Source: Caenorhabditis elegans
Taxonomy: Eukaryota; Nematoda; Chromadorea; Rhabditida; Rhabditidae
Direction: 5' to 3'
Length of the DNA: 64,000 bases
Assembly (NCBI RefSeq): GCF_000002985.6
Contig: NC_003282.8
Span: 16,182,001 to 16,246,000, forward strand
Shown here: positions 24,200-35,552 of the stretch, piece by piece
Layout of the letters: every line of letters starts with the position of its first letter
Numbering within the stretch: the first letter of the stretch is position 1
The notes under the pieces: model-generated
Told to the model about the DNA's origin: nothing
What the model saw: the letters and a program-made list of their open reading frames with translations, nothing else
Database searches by the model: none
Program-made: the position numbers and the translations under genes

Positions 24200-24902
24200 T
24201 TTTAAGTGTACTCTTTTGATTGGTTCTTAGCTAAAGCTAAACTACTAAAAATTTCTACTTTTCAGTGCCAAACTTGACTCCGTATGCACTATTTGGGCTT
24301 TCTCGGGATGCATTGAGGTTCACTGCCAAGGGAAATACCACGGTATGGGCTGATCAAGAAAATGGACAAATGAGATACACTCATAGAGCAACTATGCAAA
24401 ATTTGGTTCAGGGGCAAGTTTATTGTGAGTTCAATAGATATAACGGCAACGGTTGAAATACCACATTACAAAAGTGTGAAAATATACTGAAAAGGTGAAA
24501 CATGTCTTTGGTTTTTGTTGATAATTAAAATTGAAAATCAGAGATCAAAACTCAAATTTTTAAGATGATAAGGAAATTGAACGTGATGATAATTTTATTG
24601 ATATACTCCTAATTATATTGATATACTCCTACTTTAAAAAGTATATACTTACACTGTGAAACAGTAAAATATTTTTTGTTTCAGTAGTTCAAATTATTTA
24701 ACAAATAACTCAGCAAAAATTCAGACTACCAAGTAGGCAGCTCTCAAGCAATGTCTTCCATTTTCAACTTCCGCCAACCCGATCAATTCCAGCCCCTCCG
24801 TGCTGCGATTTTTGGAGATTTGAGTTTTGATAAAGGCCAAGAAACTATTGATTACCTAACAGAAAAACGAGATCAATTAGATGTAATTATTCATATTGGT
24901 GA
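24200..24902 (+). pseudogene. Partial duplicate of the purple acid phosphatase gene (exons 2 and 3)
   Basis: Sequence from intron 1 through exon 2 (24266-24424), a shortened intron 2 (about 400 bp lost after 24545) and the first part of exon 3 (24725-24902) matches 21170-22240 closely. Changes include G to V and G to E in the WADQGNGQ region. The match stops abruptly after HIGD, before the metal-binding Asp-x-x-Tyr is complete, and exons 1, 4 and 5 are absent: no signal peptide, no GNHE, no GHRH. It cannot encode an active enzyme. The piRNA core of intron 2 was copied with it (21985 and 24657). Confidence 0.9.
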
Positions 24903-25074
24903 CATCTCGGATGTCGGAAATACATTTTTTTTGATTTTCGACATCATTACACTACGAATTCTCCGGGCGCATTGTTTTGAGGATCATCACTGCAAGACAG
25001 TTGCATGAATTTGAATTTTTATAGATCGAGCTACCATATTGTAATGGAATTATTAAGTACTGTTAAGTATTTCA

Positions 25075-25205
25075 AATAAGAGTGAAACAGAAATTCTTCT
25101 AAATTATCAATAAATTGAAAGTTACCAATTCAGAAGAGTAGAATGATTATGTAAGGCAGAAAAATAATTAAACTTAAATACAATTGTGGTGTTTTTCCTG
25201 ACAAA
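25075..25205. repeat. Duplicated block, copy 1
   Basis: Matches 26715-26850 in direct orientation: both start with TGAAACAG, then share TTGAAAGTTACCAATTC, AGAAGAGTA and a later CAATTGTGGTG. Moderately diverged. Confidence 0.7.
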
Positions 25206-26026
25206 ACAACGTTTCAAAGTTCGAGAATTGTAGAAGAATCATTGTATTTCAATTATGCTAAAACTTTACCAATTCGTCGAAATAGTAGAAAAATAACTGT
25301 AACTAATGTTTCAGCATGTTAATTTCAAATGTTATGGTTTTCAAAACTTATTAAGAATGTAAAACCATGTCATATAAAAATTAAAATATCAAAAGTTGGT
25401 TAACACGGTACCGTTAGACTGAAAACTTTGCAACGAAAAATTACTGTTTCAAAATTTCAATATTCAATTGATAGTTTTTTTTGTTACTAATAGTAAGTGG
25501 TGAAAACTCAAAACTCAAAATGAAAACTTCAATAAAGACATACGCAGTTAGGTAATTTTTACATTAAGTTTTATAAACAATAACTTGTGAAATAGACAAG
25601 CTGAAACATTGATTAAACTTAATGTTCAACTAATAGTGAGTTTTTTCTTTTGTTTAGAAAAATTGCTAAACTTTGTAGCATATTTGAAATAGGTATAATA
25701 ATATTCTGAAAGTTCTTGAATTCAACAAAAAATTTGGGTCAAATTTGCTCAAAATTGCAATTTCTGGTGTTTGTATGAAATATGGCGTAAACCGCAATAA
25801 AAGTATTACATTTTGAATTAAAAATAGCGATTCACATTTGGTTTTGGCTCTAGGAATAACGGTGAAATATCCAACGGTTTTCAAAGCTCATGTGTTTTTG
25901 TTATGGAAATTTGAAAGAGACACAAATTTTAATTAACTTTGTGGAGAGAACGTTCAAATTTGGTTTGAAATGAATTCTTGGGCCACACTTATAATTTTTG
26001 AAATGTTTTTCAAATTTCTACTTTGA

Positions 26027-26523
26027 ATGATTTTGAATAATTTTTTCTTTGCAAAATATGCACCAAGTTGGTTTCTCTCTGGCCATCTAATTTTGTGTTG
26101 TGAGTCAAATAAAAACTCAAATCTTTGGATTCTTTATGAATCTTGTGTTGCAGTATTTGATGCTTTTTTGGAATACAAAGGCATTAAAAGTCCAACAGGT
26201 AAGTTGCCAAAATCATACATTTATTTAGGGTTTTCAGCTTTCTTTCCGATCAAGAAAAACATGACAGAATTGAAAATACAAAACAATCATGAAACAGAAA
26301 ATTATTTTGAGTTATTTTTGAATTTTTGGAAAATCTAACTTCCAGATTTTAATTCAAAATTAATGTGAAAATACCAAAAGAACTTATGAATACCGAATTA
26401 AATGCTATTTCCAACATAAAATATCTAACGAAATTTTCCACTGTTTCAGAATGTTTATTTAATTTGATGTGGCAATTTATGGTAGTGTTTCAACCGCTTG
26501 TTAGGGAATCTGGTAATCTTTGA
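26027..26523 (+). pseudogene. Two-exon coding fragment, unknown family
   Basis: A frame ending at 26198 (NLWILYESCVAVFDAFLEYK, then GIKSPT) has a good GTAAGT donor. A CTGTTTCAG acceptor at 26441-26449 leads in phase to ECLFNLMWQFMVVFQPLV, then TGA at 26521. The pattern is protein-like (amphipathic, Trp/Cys-rich), but there is no clear start and the frame closes early, so it is probably a gene remnant. No family recognised. Confidence 0.35.
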
Positions 26524-26714
26524 TAAATTTGATTTTATGATCCTGTATCCAAGTGAATTGATCACTTGTGTTGGAAGATACTTCCAAAATATGATGCTTC
26601 AAGAAGCCAATTTCTATTGCAAAATAATTGCGAGTTTATTCCAATGGGGTGTCCAATCGAACGAAATTCCTAATTCCACTGTTTAACTGTTAACAAATTC
26701 CAATGTTAACAATT

Positions 26715-26850
26715 TCAAATTAGAATGAAACAGTATTTTTTCTAAATTCTCGAAAATTGAAAGTTACCAATTCGGAAGAGTATAGTGATTCTGTGAAGCC
26801 GGAAAATTGAAAAAAAAACAATCTTTAGTGCAATTGTGGTGCTTTTTCTA
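26715..26850. repeat. Duplicated block, copy 2
   Basis: Direct repeat of 25075-25205, with the piRNA core at 26726 matching the one at 25083. Confidence 0.7.
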
Positions 26851-27523
26851 AAAAATCAACGGCTATATTAATAGGGTTTTCATAATTTGAAACACAGTTT
26901 GTCAATTTTTCAGACATTTTTCCGTAAAGAAAAATGCTGATCAATTTTGAATAATCGATTGTAGGCTAATTCCAGAGTTTCGGCTAGTTTTTTTGCAATT
27001 AAAAAGTATTCTTTAAGGAAAAATGTCTGAAAAGTTGACAGACTGTGTTTCAAACTTTAAAACAAAGAAAAAACGAAGAAAAATAATCAGTTTTGCCATA
27101 TAACGATAGAAATTAAAAGCACATAAAATCGCGGAAGTCGTTATACGAAATTGTAAAAAAAAAACTTAACAATATTTTTTCTAGTACAGTTTCAACTTGT
27201 TTTTAATTAATGACAAAATTTTCTACTACAATATGTCAAAGTTATAAAAACCGGAAATAGTAATAAAACCTGTCATTAAAAACTAAGTTTGTTTTTTTTT
27301 TAAATTAAAGTTCCAGATTTTTTTTCAAAAGTCAATTATGATATTTTTAATTTAAAATGCAACCAATTGAAATACGTTTGCCAAATGTAAAAATTTCAAC
27401 GCCTTTTTGATTTGTTTCACCATTTTTTCTTCAGAACATGCTTCAATTATTCCAACTGGCTTGGCTATAAATTGTAATGTTTTAAATTCTTGATAATATT
27501 TTTGAAAACTTGATTGCTTGAAC

Positions 27524-27766
27524 TAGGGCTGTACAACCGGACGTCCGGTCGTCCGAACCGGACGCACATGCGTCCGGTTGGGGGTAGCTATCCACGACGG
27601 CCGACAATTTCCGAGTTTCGCCACTCACTATAAAATTGCTGATTAAGTATAGTGAGTGGCGAATCTCGGAAATTGTCAGCCGCCGTGGAAACCTACCCCA
27701 AAACCGGACGCAGTGCGTCCGGTGGTGTCAAAATCGGACGACCGGACGCCGATTTGTACAGCCCTA
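27524..27766. mobile_element. hAT-like MITE, 243 bp (copy 1)
   Basis: Inverted ends TAGGGCTGTACAA / TTGTACAGCCCTA, flanked by an 8-bp target duplication with one mismatch (GCTTGAAC and ACTTGAAC). The inside is a nested palindrome (CGGACGTCCGGTCGTCCG near the left end; a long hairpin from ACGGCCGACAATTTCCGAG). No coding capacity. Nearly identical to the copy at 51325-51567. An 8-bp duplication fits hAT transposase. Confidence 0.88.
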
Positions 27767-28573
27767 ACTTGAACACCTACTAACATTTGGCCTATATTAA
27801 AAAATTCTTAAGACAACAATGTGAAACAGTTGAAATATTGCTTTGAAAAATTTTGTTTTTTTAGTTTTAAAGTTGAAAAACTCAGAAAAGTTAGCAGAAA
27901 AATGCCAAAAGATTATAATAGTTATTGAAATTCAATGTGTATTTCATTCAGTCTACAAGAATATCTTACCGAACTAAACCCAAAATTTCAAATATTTTAC
28001 TGTTTCAAGGTATTAAGATAGCGTTAAGAAAACGGCAAAAATGTTGGTGAAGTTTCAAGTAGGTTTTTCGTTGCCAATATTTAAAAAAAAAAAAACATTG
28101 CCCAAGTATTCCAAGACTCCATTTTTGAATAATTCGCTGTTTCACGTTGGCGATTTGATACTCTACGTGAAAAGTCAATCACTGCAGTGGACGGATCTGT
28201 TTTTGAGAATTTACAAAAAATATCGCAATTTCAAGATTGTAGCAGTGCAAACACAGCAAAATGAGTGATGACAATGAAAATTTTATACAGAAAATAATAT
28301 GGGTTCTAAGAAGAAAATATAACTGGAGAGCTGAAAATCTAGGTTGAATAGATGTACTTTTAAAGTCTTTTCATACTATAGGTTACAGTTTTTTTTTGAG
28401 TTATCATGGAGAGGATATTTTAGAAAATTCTTAGAAAATTCTTAGGGCGAGTAAAAAACTGAGGTATAATTGAGAATGACTGCTTAGAAACAAAGATGAG
28501 CTCAGAAGCTTTTGTGACGGGAGAGATCTGAAAATCAAAGTGTTTAAGATAGGATTTTCCGAGATTTTCCGAG

Positions 28574-28694
28574 GGTAGGTTTTTACGGCGGCCGTCAGTT
28601 TCCGAGTTTAGCCACTCATTATACAATGTATTATTAAGTACAGTGAGTAGCCAAACTTGGAAATTGACGGCCGCTGTGAGAACCTACTCTGAGA
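28574..28694. mobile_element. Foldback MITE related to the hAT-like hairpin core
   Basis: GTAGGTTTTTACGGCGGCCG and CGGCCGCTGTGAGAACCTAC are imperfect inverted ends. The inner arms around TTATTAAGTACAGTGAGTAG resemble the core hairpin of the 243-bp element, but the outer CGGACG section is missing. It sits just 3' of the small gene at 28723. Confidence 0.7.
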
Positions 28695-28722
28695 ACCTAA
28701 ATGTTCAAAAAAACTAACTTCT

Positions 28723-29013
28723 CTAGTGTCCACCATCACTTGACGATTGCTCCGAACTGGAAACCGTATCTTTTTTGCTTTTTGGTGGTTGTGCTTCTGG
28801 AAAGTCAATCTTCATCGCTGCCCAACGTTTGTATTGAGATATGGATTCCGGTGGAATTTTAGAAGTTGACGGAACTCTTTTGAGTGCTGGGACTGATGAA
28901 CTTAGAGTCTCCAAAGCTACTCGAGCCATTCTCTCTTCATACATGAGAGTTTGGATACGGCATATCTCTTCGGCATCCTTTACAAGCTGTTCCATTGTCT
29001 TTTTTGGGGGCAT
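28723..29013 (-). CDS. Small basic/acidic hypothetical protein, 96 aa
   Basis: A single-exon frame from ATG at 29013 to TAG at 28723. The ATG comes directly after a perfect TTTTTCCCAG acceptor, as expected for a spliced-leader site or the end of a 5' intron. Residues 5-45 are predicted helical (EQLVKDAEEICRIQTLMYEE), the centre has KRVPSTSKIPPESISQYKR, and the tail is Ser/Glu-rich (SSSEQSSSDGGH). No family recognised. The codon pattern and composition stand out from the surrounding AT-rich DNA. Confidence 0.6.
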   Translation of the reverse strand: MPPKKTMEQLVKDAEEICRIQTLMYEERMARVALETLSSSVPALKRVPSTSKIPPESISQYKRWAAMKIDFPEAQPPKSKKDTVSSSEQSSSDGGH

Positions 29014-29702
29014 CTGGGAAAAAGTAAAATAAGCGAGTTTAGGAAAAATGTGTCAAAATGAAATACTTGAAAGGTGAGCCCCGAAGTGCACACGCGACGG
29101 GTCCCCAGAGATTGCTTCGTTAGTGGTTGCTAGGTATCATATCCAGATATCCATTGTTGTTGTTGAATCAGAATTTTGAAGGGAAGACGAATTTAAACCA
29201 GATAAGAACGATAATAACATTTTCTTGTCAATGGTATAATTTCTGGCAAGAACCTTCATTATAACCACCTCCAATAAAACAACTAAATTTTTTTTTTGCA
29301 AGCTCACAAATTTTTACCGTTTCAAATTGTACATATCAGTTTCATTTTTCATTTTTTTTTCAATTCAACGGCCACTTGCCTTCACTCTGTTCTTACTACA
29401 TTTAAAATTTCCTAAACATATCAAATCCTTTTTGAGCGTCGCTTTTTTTTTTCAATACTTGACACTGTTCTGTAACTGGTACTTTCACTATCCACGCAAC
29501 ATAAAATGTGCATCTGAAAAGTTTAAATTTAAAAGTATCCAAAACGTTGTATCCTACGTAGAATTTCAAAGTCTTTCCGAATTAAAAAAAATAAACAAAC
29601 AAATTTCAATTTTTTAACATTGTAATAGATTGAGCTTACTGAACGCCCTAAGTTAACAACATGAAATAGTATATTTTTCGATGTTTAGGTCAGAAGGGAT
29701 TT

Positions 29703-29853
29703 ATCCCTCATAAAATTATTAAATGGAGGATGCACTTGAGATTATAATAATTTTTGAAAAATTTATAGGAAATATTAATCCCTCATAAAATTATTAAATG
29801 GAGGATGCACTTGAGATTATAATAATTTTTGAAAAATTTATAGGAAATATTAA
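29703..29853. repeat. Tandem duplication, 75-bp unit, two copies
   Basis: The block starting CCCTCATAAAATTATTAAAT at 29705 is repeated at 29780 without visible change, so it is recent. Confidence 0.9.
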
Positions 29854-29920
29854 ACATTGAGTCAAAAACGTACTTTTCAATTTTCGAGGACAGAATAAAA
29901 ATTGTAGAAAAAAGGAAAAA

Positions 29921-29942
29921 GGGCAACCACCAGTCGCCCGGA
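29921..29942. repeat. Short dispersed repeat, copy 2
   Basis: Second copy of GGGCAACCACCAGTCGCCC (first at 10856). Confidence 0.5.
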
Positions 29943-30739
29943 AAAGGCAAATAATGACTGATGGTCATCTAGATTCAAATCTTCCAATCTCTTTCTTTCC
30001 AAAAGAAAGATTTGTCTATTACATATCAGACAATTTACATTTTTGCATAGTAAAATATTTTTACTGTTTCATCAATGCTATATCAAAACTATTGCTTGCA
30101 GACACATTATTATGCCCTTTTCCGTTTTTTGATTATGAAACGCCTTATGTACGTTTACACAGATTTGGAGATAGTATCTTGAGATAATACAATATCTTTT
30201 CTGAAACATTGAATATTATTTGAAGATAAATCATTTTATTTCAAGACTGGTGATTGAAAATGAATGAAAAAAAGGATATGGCTGTAGTTAATTTTTTGAA
30301 TTTATTGTCAAAAAATGAGAGAATTGTATGGAAGTTTATATGTGATAAACGCCAAAAATAGCTGAACTTATTGGATTTCGCTCACAAATGGATGATAAGA
30401 CGGAAATGAAAACGTTCATTTAAAAACCGGTGTATATTCAAAACCTGCTTGAAACATTAAAATTTATAAATCAGTTCACTTCTCTACAAAAACTGATATT
30501 CGATTAACTTGGGCTGACGTGAGTTCGAAAACAAGAAAGATGGAAATTTTTTTAGAAAACTAGAAAAAAAAGACTGCTAGAAATTATTATTTTACTAAAA
30601 AATTAATACAGATCGTTAACATTTTCTTGTTGAAAAATGAGATTAGTGCCCGCGGAATTGCAAAGTAAAAATACTTGAAAAATATTGTTTCACTGGGGCA
30701 TAATGTTAAAAAATTGCAATATATCCTAGAAATTTTAAA

Positions 30740-31160
30740 TGTTTATTAGAAATAAATTTTTAACCGTTTCGAGTTTTTCATTAATGTTATCCTGAGTTAA
30801 TGTTGGTAATGATGTTTTAGTCACTTCTGATTTGTGTGTATAGTTTCTTTGTCAAAACATTGAAAAATCGAAAAAATTCTGTACGTTTCACAAACACACA
30901 AACATTGTTAAACAATTGGTAAATACTCTTGTTTAAAATGCACAATAATAGATCCCAGCAAGTATTTTAAAATTTGTAAAAACTTAAGTTAATATGTCGA
31001 AAATTTTTATTTTTGTTTCAATATCAAAAACGGATCACATACTTGTAAACTTAACTGGTTTAATAGGTTCAAAATGCGAGGAAGAAATGAAACAAGTTTT
31101 CTCAAAAATTTTTTACATTAAAAACTAAAAATTTTTGAAAGCTAAACTATATTCCATTTT
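30740..31160. repeat. Diverged direct duplication, copy 1
   Basis: Matches about 32895-33190: shared blocks include TTTTTCATTAATRTTA, GAGTTARTGTTGG, ATAGGTYC and GAAACAAGTTTTCT, in the same order. Strongly diverged between blocks. Confidence 0.6.
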
Positions 31161-32169
31161 TAACAAGCCAAATTAACATTTGTTAAATTATGATATTGTT
31201 GAAACACACCTATGTGCTATGGCTAACAAAAAAATTAATTTTTGTCAGAAAAGATCAAGTATCGAGCCCAACCGAACATTCCCAAAATTGAATAAACGGA
31301 ATTGCATCTTGTCAGAATATGATCTCATTGAAACGGAAAAAAAATTGAAGGAAGTTTGATGTTCTTTCAATTTTTGTGTTTGAAAGTTTGTATCCTGACA
31401 CTTACAGAAAAATATACACAAAGAAAATTTTAGCTCTGTTTCACTACAACCATTTGTGTAATTTTTTTTGTTAAAGTTTACTGCTCTATTGGTTTTTTTT
31501 CTGAAAAACTGCTCAAAATTTTAGTAGAAAACTAATGTTCAATTTATTTCAAAAATTGTTTGATTCAAACTGGTTGTAGTAAAATGATTATTTTTTTTAA
31601 TTTAATAAGGTTATGGATGAAATGAAACAGTAGATTTTTAAAAAATTTCCAAAAAAAAAAAATTCCAATAATTTCTGAAAAAATTGAACCTATTTTGCAG
31701 TAAAGTTCTTTGGTAATACTAAAAAGGTTTAAAAATATGAAAACTGTTTAACAATCCTCTCAAAAACTACTATTTTGACAAGATTTATTAAAAATTTGAC
31801 CTACTGAAAAAAAGCACTATTTCACATTCATATCAAAAATGTATTGGTAAAACTTTAATTATTAGTTGAACAGTAATCTCAAACATCAAAAATATTTTCA
31901 AAATCACTTTAAAAAAGGTTTTCCGAGTAAATCTTAAGTTATCAATTTTCAGAAATTTCGTGGGGTTTTGGAAAACTTTGGCATTTTTACATTGTAATTT
32001 AATTTTCAAGACAGGTGATAAACCGTCTGGAAACAGTTAAAAAATATCAGTTTTGGAAATACAAGTATTTTTCTTTAAAAATATGTTTACGTGAAACCAT
32101 TGTTAAAAACTGTTTCACAATACTGGTATTTTCAATTGCTTTCAAATTTTCTTTAATGGGTCTGGGATA

Positions 32170-32765
32170 CTCTTTATTAACATTGTGAAACAGGAACTTT
32201 TGTAAAATTTTGCGTTACATTTATTATTTTTGCTGACACGACTATTTCAATGATATTTGAAATCAACAAAAAATTTTGTTACGTGTCATAAAGCCGCTAA
32301 AACGTTGAATTTTTTACATTTGGCAAAAAAATTGTTTGTTTTTAATTTAAAAGATCACAATTGATTTTCGAAAAACATGCAATTTAATTTTTGAACAGTA
32401 TCCGTAATTAATTCTTAAAAATTGTTGTAGAACAATTTAAAAACAAATTGAAACTGTTCAACTATTGAATTCGAAACTTATAGTTATTTTAATGAACAAT
32501 ATGAAAGTGGACATTTTTTTTTAGATCTGATTAGTAAAAATTCAGCGAACATTTTAATTTTTTAAAGAACCTTTGAAATTTCACGAAGCTTCCAAGAAAT
32601 CTGAAAGACATAATTCAACTAACTTATGAACTTGGGAAAGTGACAGTACAAAATAAAAATGAAATTTAAATAATTTTGAAGTTGTTTGAGAACAGAAATT
32701 TAATTTTTTTTTTGAAAATCTAAAAAATTTTCTGTTTCATCAAATCCATGATATACAATTGAAAG
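32170..32765. repeat. Inverted duplication, left copy
   Basis: Pairs in reverse orientation with about 33595-34455. Shared blocks in order: CATTGTGAAACAGG, TTTTGCTGACACGACTATTT, ACATTTGGCAAA, CATGCAATTTAATTTTTGAA, ATTGTTGTAGAACAATTTAA, TTTTCTGTTTCA and GATATACAATTGAAA. Two exact piRNA cores are kept in both copies. Confidence 0.8.
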
Positions 32766-33594
32766 ATTGGACTATTTAACTGTTATTGGTCCTTTGTTCC
32801 CTCGAAAAAAAACTCCTTAAACGATCGATTATTTTACCTTGAAAATGATAAAACCTTTTATACCTGGGCACCCACTGATCATCTTTTCTGGCAGAATACA
32901 TTTTCAACTGTTTCAAGTTTTTCATTAATATTACCGTGAGTTAGTGTTGGCAACGGGCATGTTGTAAAGGTGTTTGTAGTTTATTTGGATTTTCAAAATC
33001 TTGGAAATACCAAGCACGAGTCACGAACTTTTAAACTTAACTACTAAAATTTGGAAACCTACTTATTTAATAGGTCCGAAATTCAGAATGAGAGGAAGCA
33101 ATGAAACAAGTTTTCTGAAACATTTTTTTATGCTAAAAATATAAATTTTCAAAAGCAAGAAAACTCAAAAACAATTTTAAAATTTTGGACGTGTAAAATC
33201 AAGTATCCATTGAAAAAAATGTTTAGAGTAGGCAAACAGCTTGTGTGGAAAATTCTATTGTCACTATTACTTGCAACGTTTCAGAAAAATGAATCGTGCT
33301 TCTACATTACAAGAAAATAAAATTAAAAATTGAAATTGGCTTATTAAAGATGTTATTTATATAATTTTTTAAAATTCTGTTGAAATATTTAAATGTTTAC
33401 TATCAGAAAAATGAAATTCAAATTGAATGGTCCTGAGAAGTCCTCTTGAATACTTTGTCCAAAAAAGTCCAAAATTTATCAAAAACCTGAAACTGTACAA
33501 AAATTAGTCTAAACATAAGCTTTCAAATGACATACGTCTCAATTTGAAGTCCGGGATTAGATTGACTTCCTTTCCTTGTCAGACGCAGTAAGAT

Positions 33595-34455
33595 AGTACA
33601 ATTTTTCAATTGTATATCATCAATTTGAAACAGAAAATTTTTGAGTTTTTCAGGAAAAAAAAATCAAAATTTAAAGTTCAGTTCTCAAACAATTTAAAAA
33701 TTATTTAAATTTTATTATTTTTTGTACTGTCACTTTCCCAAGTTTTTAAATCACTGCCAGTTGAATTCAGTCTTTCAGGTTTCTGGGAAAGCTTTGTGAA
33801 ATTTCAAAGAAAAAAATTAAAATGTTTGCTGAATTTTTACTAATCAGTTCTAAAAAAAACTTTTCCAGTTTCATCTTGTTTATTAAAATAAACTGCGAAT
33901 TGAATAGTTTAATAACGCCTTAAAAATCGTGCATGACATTTGCCCAAATTATTAATAACTACATTGTTCAATTATTGCACGGTTTCAGTTTGTTTTTATA
34001 TTTGGCAACAGCTCCTTCAGAAATTGTCATCTTGATTTCTAAAATCTAATTGATGGAAGTTGTAAATTGTATTTAGCTGGACACTTTGCCAGTTTACCTC
34101 TAAAAATCCGCGGGAGTCATCATACAAAATTTTGAAAAACCTAAAAATTTTTCGCAAAATTCTGGTACAGTTTCAGTTTGTTATTAAATTGTTCTACAAC
34201 AATTTTCAAGAATTTACTACGGACACCGTTCAAAAATTAAATTGCATGTTTTCTAAAATCAATAGTAATATTTTAGATAAAAAACATCCAGTTTAAATTT
34301 GTTTGCCAAATGTAAAAATTTCACTGTTTCAGCGGCTTAGTGATACTCAACAACAAGTTTAGTGTTAATTTCACATTCCATTGAAATAGTCGTGTCAGCA
34401 AAAAAAAATAAATGCCACGCAAAATTTTACAAAAAATTCCCTGTTTCACAATGAA
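33595..34455. repeat. Inverted duplication, right copy
   Basis: Reverse-orientation partner of 32170-32765, longer by indels. It carries an extra intact piRNA core at 34324, where the left copy has a degenerate one near 32300. Confidence 0.8.
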
Positions 34456-35054
34456 AAGATAACTTTTGAAAACTCGTTAATGATAATGGAATGGACGAAA
34501 CCCACAAATCTATGGCGTTTCAACTCCTCATTCACTGAAGACATTTTTGGTGTTTGAAAATCCCACTAATATTTTGCAAATTTTTTTGTGCAAAACGAAA
34601 ATTTTTCAATGTTTCACGTAACTAATATGACATTTCGAAAAAAAATTTACTTCGTTGGTACAATAACTCCTAAATCGTGAATCAGTTTTTTGGTGCAAAT
34701 TCTAAGAAAAGGTGATCAAATTAACCTGAAAAACGTTAAAATCTCTAATCAAAGACTCCAGCGCAATAAATTCTCCTCTTTATTCATTTTAGTCATGAAG
34801 ACCCAAAGGTAGTAGTCTGAAAACGTAGCTAAATATAAAATTTTAAAAATAACTGGGCAACTTTAATAAATGAAACAATTTTAATCTTGGATTTTTTTCC
34901 AATTTGTTAAGAAATCGGGTCAAAAAAACAAAAGTGTGAGCACAACAGTTTTCTTTTTTTTTTACTTTTCAAAAATTTCAAACAAAAGTTCACTTTCATA
35001 AAAACTGCGCTACCGTACTTGCAAATAAATAATTTTACGTTCAATTATATTTTA

Positions 35055-35552
35055 AACCAGCCGTGGACCGCACCGTCGGCGCGGCCCCCGACTTCTGGAG
35101 CAGAAAACGATTTTTTTCTGAAACTACCGTAATCTTGCAGTACTCCTACCGTACCACTATTGTACCACTATAGTACCTCGACTATATCACTGCACTAACC
35201 CCAGCTCACTATCCTTCCAGAAGCGGAAACTTCACAGACTACAACGACCACATAGACTACAAACTATGGACACACGGACAGTATTTTTTTATATATAAGT
35301 AACCAGCCGTGGACCGCACCTCCGGCGCGGCCCCCGACTTCTGGGGCTGAAAACTAATTTTTCTGAAACTACCGTAACCCTACAGTATTCCTACCGTACC
35401 ACTATTGTACCACTACAGTACCCCGACTATATCCCTACACTAACCCCAACTCACTATCCCCACAGAAGCCAAAACTTCACAGACTACAAAGACTACATAG
35501 ACTACAAACTATGGACACACGAAATAAGCGCGTTATATATAGTAAATGATAA
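35055..35552. repeat. Tandem pair of a roughly 245-bp dispersed repeat
   Basis: Two adjacent copies start at 35055 and 35301 with AACCAGCCGTGGACCGCACC. Both continue GCGGCCCCCGACTTCTGG, then runs of ACCGTA/CCGTACCACTA, then ACTTCACAGACTACAA and AAACTATGGACACACG. The second ends ATATATAGTAAATGATA. The end sequences match those of the 41512-42683 element, so this looks like a dispersed non-autonomous transposon family (Helitron-like or MITE; not resolved). Confidence 0.7.

Larger units (their letters stand above)
24105..28144. promoter_or_regulatory. piRNA upstream motif group D (10 exact cores)
   Basis: Exact cores begin at 24105(-), 24657(-), 25083(-), 25444(+), 26290(-), 26441(+), 26726(-), 27822(-), 28000(+) and 28137(+). 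24657 is the duplicate of 21985. 25083 and 26726 lie in a duplicated block. 26441 overlaps a candidate splice acceptor. Confidence 0.8.
30064..34448. promoter_or_regulatory. piRNA upstream motif group E (10 exact cores)
   Basis: Exact cores begin at 30064(+), 31436(+), 31623(-), 32110(+), 32186(-), 32732(+), 32908(+), 33626(-), 34324(+) and 34441(+). 32186/34441 and 32732/33626 are matching pairs across an inverted duplication. Confidence 0.8.

Noticed and set aside
29327-29617. Plus-strand open frame of 96 codons, and similar frames at 35571, 36286, 39876 and 7327
   Set aside because: Low-complexity K/N/F/I content, no start context, no conserved motif; consistent with chance in AT-rich sequence.
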